This document shows positions 1 to 6,306 of a stretch of DNA of 8,670 bases, piece after piece. This DNA comes from Candidatus Margulisiibacteriota bacterium. Lineage in GTDB: Bacteria > Margulisbacteria > Marinamargulisbacteria > DT-59. The notes below the pieces were generated by a model. The model ran no database searches and was not told the origin of the DNA. It was given only the letters and a program-made list of their open reading frames with translations. The stretch spans positions 1-8,670 of the forward strand of contig JABSQL010000113.1 of the NCBI GenBank assembly GCA_013215865.1. Direction: 5' to 3'. Every line of letters begins with the position of its first letter. Positions within the stretch are counted from its first letter, which is position 1. The position numbers and the translations under genes are program-made.

Positions 1-368
1 ACCTAAGTGAGGCAGAGGCAATATCCAAAACCTTGGATATCATTTTCCTGAACAAGGGGCTCATTTCCTACTTACAAGGAGATCAAGACACCTCTATTCA
101 TTTGATACAAAAATCCCTTTCTTTGAATCCTCAGAACCCCCTTGCCAACTTAACAATGGGGGATCTTTGTTTTGCAGACAAAGACATTCCTTCTGCACGA
201 AAATATTGGGAAATAGCCAAGGCATACCATCCTTTATTTTTCCTCATCAAAAGGCGATACCAATATTTAAACCGACACTCCATGGGATTTTCGGATTGGC
301 TATATGATTCATCAATTTCAAATCAACAAGAAGAACCACTCCCAACCCAGGGAACACTTTTTGGGTAA
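1..368 (+). CDS. TPR-repeat protein, C-terminal part (5' end outside window)
   Basis: The reading frame is open from base 3 with no stop or convincing start, so the gene begins upstream of the window and only about the last 120 residues are visible. Two tetratricopeptide-like helical pairs can be seen. One runs roughly from NKGLISYLQGD to SLNPQNP and the second from ANLTMGDLCFADKD to AKAYHP, with the usual small residues and a proline closing each unit (NPQNP, YHP). TPR repeats are protein-interaction scaffolds and do not define a specific function. The tail after residue YQYLNRHS is polar and probably disordered. A TTG at 33 could serve as a start, but the frame continues upstream of it in TPR-like sequence. 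The stop at 366-368 overlaps the probable lptD start by a few bases, so the two genes are likely cotranscribed. Whether it takes part in envelope biogenesis is unknown. Confidence 0.75.
   Translation, partial: LSEAEAISKTLDIIFLNKGLISYLQGDQDTSIHLIQKSLSLNPQNPLANLTMGDLCFADKDIPSARKYWEIAKAYHPLFFLIKRRYQYLNRHSMGFSDWLYDSSISNQQEEPLPTQGTLFG
349..354 (+). promoter_or_regulatory. Ribosome binding site choosing the lptD start
   Basis: AGGGAA lies six bases upstream of the in-frame TTG at 361. The upstream in-frame ATG at 304 has no Shine-Dalgarno-like sequence at proper spacing and would force a 65-base overlap with the TPR gene. A GTG at 370 is a third option but sits 15 bases from this site. Confidence 0.5.
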
Positions 369-2682
369 AGTGAGACACATACCTACTTTCATTTTAATAC
401 TTTTCGCTTTCTTTTTTTTGCCCACCCTGATATTGGCCCAACGGGTTAAATTGTCCGCAGACAATCTCTTTTTCGATGAAGAAAACAGAATCATGGTCGC
501 CAGCAAAAACGTGATTCTTAAGGTCGGAAATACGCATATCTCTGCCGACACTCTCAAACTAGACGTCGATAAAGAGATTGCATGGGGAACGGGAAATATC
601 CATATCCAAAAAGAAGAAGAGCATCTTAGTGCCGCTTCATTTCACTACCATATGAACCACAACACCATCCAAATTAATGATTTGTCTTTGACCACCTCCG
701 CCCTGGGCTCAACAGGAAATATGTATATAACGGCATCTAAAATGGTGGATTGGGGGGATTACAAAATCGGAAATAAAGCGTTGATTACCACTTGTGAATT
801 TGACCCCCCTCATTACTATTTATCGGCTTCAAAATTTAAATACGTTAAAGATAAACGGGTTTCTGGAACAAATGTGTTTATATACGCCCCTATATATTTT
901 ATTCCTTTCGGATTTTGGTTACCCTATTACAGCTTCGCTATTGGAAGTCGACAGGTTATTCTGTTGGTCCCTCTCCTTGGCAACAATACGTCTGAAGGAA
1001 CATTTGTTAAAAATACGGTTGACTATTATTTTGGAGAAGATAAAAAAGGACAGGTTTATGTGGATTTTCTCAGTGAAAAAGGAACAGGTTACGGATGGCG
1101 GCATCACTATCAAATCAACCCTAATATTCAAGGACATGGCTACATATATCAACTCAATGACCAATCCACTCAGAGAGAAAATCTAATCCTAGAACTTGAA
1201 AATACGGTCCAGTTATCAGATTACCTTTCTTTTCATCATATATATAATACTACGGATATGTATCAGTTATTTGGGGGGCAACGCCAAACCACTTCTCAGC
1301 AATATGATTTCAATTGGGATGAATACGGGGATGTCAGAGATTTTCGGATCAAGAAAGATGAAAATGCCATTCAACGCAATCAAAACCTCAACATTCAATA
1401 TGACCATCGCATCCATAATCGACATCCGCTTAACATTAAATTTGACCAGCAGGATAAATTCTCTAACCAGCAGCGTCAACAAAACGGGAGCATTGAAAAT
1501 GAACTCACCCTACCCGGAGAAATCGAATTCAAATCTGATATCACTTACCGAAGCCAAGATACCCCATCCCTTCCCGATACAGACGAGCAACTGACCTCGA
1601 CCTTTAGGTTCCATAAAAACCTGAAAGGCGCTTTTCAAGAAATCAATATTAAGTTTGACTATTTTTTTGATTTAGATGATGAAAGTGTGACAACAGACCT
1701 CCATACATTCCTCCAAAAATCGCCCGAAATCGAACTCAACTTAACCCCTGTTTCTCTGGCCGGCTTTACCTTTAGAGAAAGTATTTTACTGGGACAGTAC
1801 AATGAATCGTATCTTCAATCCTCATCACTTCGAAATTTCACCACCAATCGATATATGTTCCGCCAAAAAATCAACAGAGATATTTCCCTCCCTTTCAATA
1901 CAACGTTTGATACAAACTGGACTTATGACCAAAGTTTTTATGAAACAGGGGACCAATTCTATTTATTTAAACAAGGATATAGTACCCGTTCATCTTGGTT
2001 TGGATTTTGGAATACGGATATCTCCTACCTGAACCAAAACGGAGACGGGAACTCCCCTTTCTTTTTTGATGGCAGGTCCGTCCAAACAGAAACCATCAAA
2101 GAAAAAATCACGTTTTATCTGGTCTCTCCTGAAACGTACAGATGGTCTCATGAAACGGGATGGGATTGGACCCAACAAAAACGAATGGACTACCAAACAG
2201 AGTTGAATATCCAACCCAGCTCAAAATACAGGTTCAACCTTAGAAGTGGGGTTCGATTCAATGATGACGTCAGCACCAAAAAAGAAGAGTTTCTAAACTT
2301 AATCGCAAATATAGGTATTCGACCCTCTAATCGATTCAGTGTGACGCTTGAAGGTGCATACGATTTGAATATTGGAAAGTTACAAAACATGTACAATCAG
2401 TTAAAATGGCGTGTGGGCGACTCTTGGGAGTCCCGATGGGATATTGAATCGACATTTGTTTACGACGTGAATATTGATGGCATTCGTCTGGATAAATTGG
2501 AGCTCATAAAAGATCTCCATCGGCGGAAACTCACATTAACCTACAATTTTCGTCGTGAGGAATACACGTTTTTATATACCCTAAATGCGTTTCCTAAAGA
2601 CCAGTTTGGTCTGTCCACAAATGAAAATGAAAGTATCAAGTTGAAAGGACTGTTTGATGACGAATCTCAAGAAAGGTTGTAA
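361..2682 (+). CDS. lptD: LPS-assembly outer membrane protein LptD (OstA family)
   Basis: This is the outer-membrane beta-barrel of the Lpt machinery, which receives LPS from the periplasmic bridge and places it in the outer leaflet. Counting from TTG 361 (773 aa), residues 1-26 form a signal peptide (basic GKVRH, a long hydrophobic stretch, likely cleavage after LILA). Residues about 27-115 are the LptA-like OstA N-terminal domain (SADNLFFDEENRIMVA, ISADTLKLD). Next comes the family-diagnostic stretch TTCEFDPPHYYLSASKF at about 143-159, then YAPIYFIPFGFWLPYYS. The rest alternates aromatic and polar residues as expected of barrel strands, ending near KDLHRRKLTLTYNF and LNAFPKDQFGL. Length is close to E. 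coli LptD (784 aa). It contains a single cysteine (residue 145), and the C-terminal position where many family members have Cys is Arg 721. The frame is also open from ATG 304, giving 792 aa. The stop overlaps the following gene's upstream region, which supports an operon. Confidence 0.9.
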   Translation: MGKVRHIPTFILILFAFFFLPTLILAQRVKLSADNLFFDEENRIMVASKNVILKVGNTHISADTLKLDVDKEIAWGTGNIHIQKEEEHLSAASFHYHMNHNTIQINDLSLTTSALGSTGNMYITASKMVDWGDYKIGNKALITTCEFDPPHYYLSASKFKYVKDKRVSGTNVFIYAPIYFIPFGFWLPYYSFAIGSRQVILLVPLLGNNTSEGTFVKNTVDYYFGEDKKGQVYVDFLSEKGTGYGWRHHYQINPNIQGHGYIYQLNDQSTQRENLILELENTVQLSDYLSFHHIYNTTDMYQLFGGQRQTTSQQYDFNWDEYGDVRDFRIKKDENAIQRNQNLNIQYDHRIHNRHPLNIKFDQQDKFSNQQRQQNGSIENELTLPGEIEFKSDITYRSQDTPSLPDTDEQLTSTFRFHKNLKGAFQEINIKFDYFFDLDDESVTTDLHTFLQKSPEIELNLTPVSLAGFTFRESILLGQYNESYLQSSSLRNFTTNRYMFRQKINRDISLPFNTTFDTNWTYDQSFYETGDQFYLFKQGYSTRSSWFGFWNTDISYLNQNGDGNSPFFFDGRSVQTETIKEKITFYLVSPETYRWSHETGWDWTQQKRMDYQTELNIQPSSKYRFNLRSGVRFNDDVSTKKEEFLNLIANIGIRPSNRFSVTLEGAYDLNIGKLQNMYNQLKWRVGDSWESRWDIESTFVYDVNIDGIRLDKLELIKDLHRRKLTLTYNFRREEYTFLYTLNAFPKDQFGLSTNENESIKLKGLFDDESQERL

Positions 2683-2686
2683 CCCT

Positions 2687-3388
2687 ATGCGAACCATGTT
2701 GATTGGATGCTCACTTCTATTCTTACTTCTAGGCAATGGCTGTGCCAAAACGGTCACGGTTAAAGACACCGTGGGAGATGAACTTCAAATATCTCTCACC
2801 TTTCGATCCCCAATCACTTCATCTTCGTTAAATGACTATCATTATTATGTTGTATTCTCTAAAGCCCAAATACCAAACCTTCCTATTTTGAATGATTATG
2901 TGACGGCACCCGGCAGGTCATTTGATGATGCTTTATTGAGTATTTTTACAGGAGGTGCTGGAATCTCACAGTATTATACAAACTTTTTTTCAACTTGGTC
3001 AGATTATTTTGTGATTGATACCTCGGGCCTCGATTTATACAATTCGGGCGGTAGTGCATTTGATAGCACCATTGATACCGTTGATGAACACCTTAACTTT
3101 TCACCCAATGTGAATGTCACTGCCTACAGCATATCTGGCAATACCCTCACCGTTACGTTTCGGGTCAGTTTTTTATCGAACGTCTCTGAGAACAACACGG
3201 TCTTTTTCCATGTATTTACAGTAGAAAAAGACGCGATTTCTCAGTCTGGACATATCCGAGACGTCCTCAATGCATCCAATAAACAAATTATTATTAGAGC
3301 CATCACAACAGAGTCTGGAAATGATTTATCTGACACGAATATAAATGGATCTTTAGATATATTAGAATGGGAGGTCAAGGCATTTTAA
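2687..3388 (+). CDS. Uncharacterised secreted lipoprotein with EF-hand-like loop
   Basis: I do not recognise the family. From ATG 2687 the product is 233 aa. It starts with MRT, then a hydrophobic run and GNGC at residues 16-19, resembling a lipoprotein signal with Cys19 as the lipidated residue, although the -3 position is Gly rather than the preferred Leu (a Leu stands at -4 and -5). The mature part is rich in Ser, Thr, Asn and aromatics with alternating hydrophobic patterns, suggesting beta structure, and has no further cysteine. Residues 216-227 (DTNINGSLDILE) match the 12-residue EF-hand calcium loop at positions 1, 3, 5, 6, 8, 9 and 12. The start is chosen because AAAGG at 2672-2676 lies ten bases before it; TTG 2654 and ATG 2657 are in frame but lie inside lptD and lack such a site. 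It sits between lptD and lnt, begins four bases after the lptD stop, and overlaps the lnt start by 22 bases. A role as LptD partner is possible but unproven. Confidence 0.8.
   Translation: MRTMLIGCSLLFLLLGNGCAKTVTVKDTVGDELQISLTFRSPITSSSLNDYHYYVVFSKAQIPNLPILNDYVTAPGRSFDDALLSIFTGGAGISQYYTNFFSTWSDYFVIDTSGLDLYNSGGSAFDSTIDTVDEHLNFSPNVNVTAYSISGNTLTVTFRVSFLSNVSENNTVFFHVFTVEKDAISQSGHIRDVLNASNKQIIIRAITTESGNDLSDTNINGSLDILEWEVKAF
3332..3367 (+). other. Codons for a canonical EF-hand calcium-binding loop
   Basis: The 12 codons near the end of the lipoprotein gene encode D-T-N-I-N-G-S-L-D-I-L-E. Acidic or amide ligands stand at 1, 3, 5 and 9, Gly at 6, a hydrophobic residue at 8 and Glu at 12, which is the full consensus. 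Only one such loop is visible, and the flanking helices are not obvious because the protein ends six residues later. Confidence 0.55.
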
Positions 3389-4863
3389 TTATTTTATCAG
3401 CGCTACTAACCGTTTTATGTTTTCCCAAATTCAACGTCTTCTTCTTGGCGTTTGGTTGCCTGATACCGTTACTGTATCAAATCGAAACGTCGCCCAAAGG
3501 CGTTTTACGGTTATTTGGCGTGGGATTTGGGTATGGGCTCTTCTTCATGGGTGCATTTCATTTATGGATATTCGAGCTAACACCTTTTGGGCCGTTGTGG
3601 GGTCTTGGTCTATTGTGGGTGCTCTTAGTCCTTTTACAGTCTGTGTTTTATGGTCTTGGAACCTGTCTCATTTATTATCTTAAGCCCTACCTACCCTTAC
3701 CCATCTTGGTACCTTCTGTTTGGGTGTTGTGTGAATGGCTACGTCATTTGGGTCCCTTTGGGAATTCTGGCGGCGATTTGGGGTATTCTCAGACGCTGAA
3801 TATTGGGTTTTTACAATGGGCTTCTGTGGGCGGTGTTTGGCTGGTAACTTGGTTGATTGTATGTATCAACACCACCTTGTTTCTAGCCTTATTTAACCGG
3901 AACACCCATCCGCTTCAGGCCAAAAAATGGGCGCTTTGGGGAGTATGTATCCTCATCATAAGCACAGGTTTAGGATATGGACGCCTGCTTCTACCTTCCC
4001 AGGAAAAACCCACTCTCAAGGTGGCCTTGATACAGGGAAATCATCCCCAGCTGTTTAAACTGGACCAAAATAATTGGAAATCGATTCGAACCGATTATTT
4101 AGGTTTGACCGAATTTGCATCATTGATGAACCCCGACATCATTATTTGGCCAGAAACTGTTATTGCCACTTTCAATTTGGATAATGCCTGGTTTTTGAAA
4201 CAACTCACAACTTTAAGTCAAACGTTAAATACGCCTATTTTATTTGGCACACCCATCAAAGACCAAGGCGTGAATTACAACACATTGTCTTTGGTGACCC
4301 CTGATGGTCTTTCAAAAACCAACTATCAAAAAACCATTTTAATGCCATTTGGCGAGTATATTCCCCTAAGAGGATTGGATAGAAAAATGGGCATCAACTA
4401 CTTTAATGATTGGAATGAATACCGTTCAGGTAAAGATCAGCCACTCCTCAGGTTCAATACATATTCGATTGGGAGTGCCATTTGTTTAGAGTCTATTTAT
4501 CCGGGTCATTTGAGGAAGACTACCCAGAAAGGGGCCGATTTTCTAGTAACAGTGGCCAATAATGCGTGGTTTGGGAACTCTTCAGCGGCCTACAAGCATA
4601 TTCAAATGTCACAGCTTCGGGCGGTGGAAAACAATCGGTATTTGGTACAGGCATCTAATACGGGTATATCTGCTGTCATATCGAATACAGGTCGGTATCT
4701 CACCAAAACCAAACTCAATGAAACGCGTATTATTTCTCATCATATTAAGATAGGGTTTCAGAAAAGTATGTATACGCGGCTGGGGGACTGGGTGATTTGG
4801 GTGTCTTTTGGTTTCATTGTATTTGGGGTGGGTCGTGTGATACAGGTATACTGTTTTCTATGA
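3367..4863 (+). CDS. lnt: Apolipoprotein N-acyltransferase Lnt
   Basis: Lnt transfers an acyl chain from a phospholipid to the N-terminal cysteine of diacylated lipoproteins in the inner membrane, the last step of lipoprotein maturation. The 498-aa product has the expected architecture. Hydrophobic membrane segments fill about residues 5-205 and include the typical LSALLTVLCFPKF start. A nitrilase-like catalytic domain spans about 215-455, and a last membrane helix lies at about 474-496. The catalytic triad is intact: Glu263 in WPET, Lys322 in YQKTILMPFGE, and Cys373 in AICLE. Glu330 in PFGEY matches the additional essential Glu of E. coli Lnt. The start at ATG 3367 lies inside the lipoprotein gene and has no upstream Shine-Dalgarno; a strong GGGAGGT follows it instead (see separate entry). 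The stop overlaps the next start as ATGA. Confidence 0.95.
   Translation: MGGQGILIILSALLTVLCFPKFNVFFLAFGCLIPLLYQIETSPKGVLRLFGVGFGYGLFFMGAFHLWIFELTPFGPLWGLGLLWVLLVLLQSVFYGLGTCLIYYLKPYLPLPILVPSVWVLCEWLRHLGPFGNSGGDLGYSQTLNIGFLQWASVGGVWLVTWLIVCINTTLFLALFNRNTHPLQAKKWALWGVCILIISTGLGYGRLLLPSQEKPTLKVALIQGNHPQLFKLDQNNWKSIRTDYLGLTEFASLMNPDIIIWPETVIATFNLDNAWFLKQLTTLSQTLNTPILFGTPIKDQGVNYNTLSLVTPDGLSKTNYQKTILMPFGEYIPLRGLDRKMGINYFNDWNEYRSGKDQPLLRFNTYSIGSAICLESIYPGHLRKTTQKGADFLVTVANNAWFGNSSAAYKHIQMSQLRAVENNRYLVQASNTGISAVISNTGRYLTKTKLNETRIISHHIKIGFQKSMYTRLGDWVIWVSFGFIVFGVGRVIQVYCFL
3369..3375 (+). promoter_or_regulatory. Strong Shine-Dalgarno sequence lying just after the lnt ATG
   Basis: GGGAGGT is the best ribosome-binding match near the lnt start, but it overlaps and follows the ATG at 3367. 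The in-frame codon at a normal distance downstream (3382, six bases after it) is ATT, a rare initiation codon. No ATG, GTG or TTG stands at the right place. The match may also be a by-product of the lipoprotein codons for W-E-V. Confidence 0.3.
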
Positions 4864-5141
4864 GATTATCTAAACAAGAAGTAAGCAGTATTAAAGAAGC
4901 CATACTGCATTATGACAAGAATGCTTCCATTTATTTATTTGGATCCCGGGTTGATGATACTAAACGGGGTGGAGACATTGATTTATTCATATTATCTGAT
5001 ATCATCGACAGACATCTGATGCGGAAAATACGTGTGTCATTGTATCAAAGACTGGGAGAACAAAAAATTGATATTACTGTTGATAAGAGCTTGGCACATC
5101 CTTTTGGTAAAATCGCTACGCAATCAGGACTAAAACTATGA
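4860..5141 (+). CDS. mntA: Minimal nucleotidyltransferase, MntA-like antitoxin
   Basis: This is a 93-aa protein of the MNT class of the nucleotidyltransferase fold. Residues 26-41 carry the signature Y-L-F-G-S-R followed by G-G-D-I-D-L, i.e. GS-x9-D-x-D with Gly28, Ser29, Asp39 and Asp41. A third carboxylate is likely Asp71 in QKIDITVD. In characterised MntA/HepT pairs (type VII toxin-antitoxin), such a protein uses ATP to add AMP units to a tyrosine of the HEPN toxin and neutralises it. The start at ATG 4860 forms an ATGA overlap with the lnt stop. It is preferred because the product then begins at the family's usual first helix; the frame is open upstream to 4797, but that part only shadows lnt. 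There is no close Shine-Dalgarno (an AGG sits 13 bases away), so translational coupling to lnt is likely. The gene looks AT-richer than lnt. It could instead belong to the HI0073-like branch with an uncharacterised substrate. Confidence 0.8.
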   Translation: MRLSKQEVSSIKEAILHYDKNASIYLFGSRVDDTKRGGDIDLFILSDIIDRHLMRKIRVSLYQRLGEQKIDITVDKSLAHPFGKIATQSGLKL

Positions 5142-5593
5142 TTAAAACAGCCCATATTCAAAACTTACATCACCTTTTGTCTCTTTTAGACAGCGCTGTA
5201 TCATGGCTGAACCGATCTTATACACAATGTCAAAAAGTCGGCATCAAGCCAACGTATACACCAGAAGAATATGATGCTTTTGAAAATCTTACGAGTCGTT
5301 TTTCACGTGTGTGTGACATATTAATACAGAAAGTGTTTCGGAGTATTGACAGCGTCGAACTTGAAGAGAAAGGCTCTCTCATTGATATCATGAACCGTGC
5401 CCATAAACGTCATCTTTTTGAGAATGTCAATGAAGTATATGAGATGAAAAGTCTTCGAAATGAAGTTGCTCATGAGTATAAATTGGAAGATTTGAAAGAA
5501 ATTTTCAAGTCTGTTCTCACATTCACACCCAAGCTTCTTGTAATCGTCCAAACCACTAAAGATTATTGCTCTAGATACAAAACACTTTCCTAG
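5138..5593 (+). CDS. hepT: HEPN-family HepT-like toxin
   Basis: This 151-aa, probably all-helical HEPN protein is encoded directly after its nucleotidyltransferase partner with an ATGA overlap. AGGA at 5126-5129 gives it its own ribosome site eight bases from the start. The decisive motif is R-N-E-V-A-H-E-Y at residues 107-114: Arg107, four residues, His112, one residue, Tyr114. This R-x4-6-H arrangement is the RNase active site of HEPN toxins, and the R-x4-H-x-Y form carries the tyrosine that MntA AMPylates in the known type VII system. The N-terminal half (LHHLLSLLDSAVSWL, YDAFENLTSRFSRVCDILIQ) resembles the helices of HepT/HI0074-type proteins. Family knowledge therefore predicts an RNA-cleaving toxin held inactive by the upstream gene. 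An inactive substrate-binding role, as proposed for HI0074, is the alternative. Its last 23 bases overlap the convergent rfbA gene. Confidence 0.8.
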   Translation: MIKTAHIQNLHHLLSLLDSAVSWLNRSYTQCQKVGIKPTYTPEEYDAFENLTSRFSRVCDILIQKVFRSIDSVELEEKGSLIDIMNRAHKRHLFENVNEVYEMKSLRNEVAHEYKLEDLKEIFKSVLTFTPKLLVIVQTTKDYCSRYKTLS

Positions 5594-6290
5594 CAAGGCG
5601 ATTGGCACGCTGCAAAGATGAAAAAGTACCCGCATCTGTCCACCACCCTTTAAACATGTCATATTCCACATGTCCCTCTTGAATATAAAAATTATTCACG
5701 TCTGTAATTTCCAGCTCACCCCGCTGTGAAGGGGAAAGCTGATCGATAAAATCAAATACCTGTGCATCATACATATAAACACCCGTCACGGCTAAATCAG
5801 ACTTGGGATCTTTGGGTTTTTCCACAATATCTTGTATTTTCCCATCTTGAAGGGTCGCTACACCAAACCGTTCTGGGTCGTCTACCTTCTTCAATATCAA
5901 CCGAGCCCCTTCTTGTTGTCCTTCATAGTTGTCAACATACCCTTTAATACTATCTTCAAATATATTATCACCCAATATAACCACCATTTTATCCCCATTC
6001 ACAAAGTGTTTAGCAAGCCCCAAAGCCTCTGCAATCCCACCCGATTCATCCTGAACACGATAGGTAAACTCACAATCAAATTCTTTCCCCGAACCCAACA
6101 ATGACACCACATCCCCCATGTGCTCCACACCCGTTACAATAAGAATATCTGTTATACCTGCTTCCAATAATTTATGAATCGGATGAAAAATCATGGGCTT
6201 ATCTCCTACCGGTAATAAATGTTTATTCGTGACTTTTGTTAATGGATATAACCGGCTCCCCGTTCCCCCTGCTAATACGATTCCTTTCAT
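5571..6290 (-). CDS. rfbA: Glucose-1-phosphate thymidylyltransferase (RmlA/RfbA), short class
   Basis: RmlA couples glucose-1-phosphate and dTTP to dTDP-glucose, the first step of dTDP-deoxysugar synthesis in the cytoplasm. The 239-aa product carries the full signature set. These are LAGGTGSRLYPLT at residues 6-18 with Arg13, Lys23 and PVGDKPM at 27-33, LGDNIFED at 106-113 with metal-binding Asp108, VEKPKDP at 156-162, VTGVYMYD, GELEITDVN, and GWWTDAGT at 215-221 with Asp219. It lacks the C-terminal extension of the E. coli enzyme (about 290 aa) and matches the short class known from Bacillus. The start is set by a perfect AGGAG seven bases upstream. The frame is open further upstream, but that part shadows rfbB. 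It lies 16 bases after rfbB, so the two form an operon with reaction order reversed. The 3' end runs into hepT on the other strand with no terminator visible between them. Confidence 0.95.
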   Translation of the reverse strand: MKGIVLAGGTGSRLYPLTKVTNKHLLPVGDKPMIFHPIHKLLEAGITDILIVTGVEHMGDVVSLLGSGKEFDCEFTYRVQDESGGIAEALGLAKHFVNGDKMVVILGDNIFEDSIKGYVDNYEGQQEGARLILKKVDDPERFGVATLQDGKIQDIVEKPKDPKSDLAVTGVYMYDAQVFDFIDQLSPSQRGELEITDVNNFYIQEGHVEYDMFKGWWTDAGTFSSLQRANRLARKVFCI

Positions 6291-6297
6291 GTTGTTT

Positions 6298-6302
6298 CTC
6301 CT
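6298..6302 (-). promoter_or_regulatory. Ribosome binding site of rfbA
   Basis: On the minus strand AGGAG stands seven bases before ATG 6290, inside the 16-base gap after rfbB. It fixes the rfbA start and rules out the longer upstream frame. Confidence 0.85.
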
Positions 6303-6306
6303 AATG

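Noticed and set aside
794..1186. Open frame inside lptD on the plus strand
   Set aside because: It overlaps the strongest LptD signature in another frame and has no domain resemblance.
5594..5671. Minus-strand frame extending beyond hepT (5321-5671)
   Set aside because: It is antisense to hepT and to the 3' end of rfbA in a different frame, with no family resemblance.
5832..6104. Plus-strand open frames antisense to rfbA
   Set aside because: The rfbA frame carries every RmlA motif here; the antisense product has no recognisable features or ribosome site.
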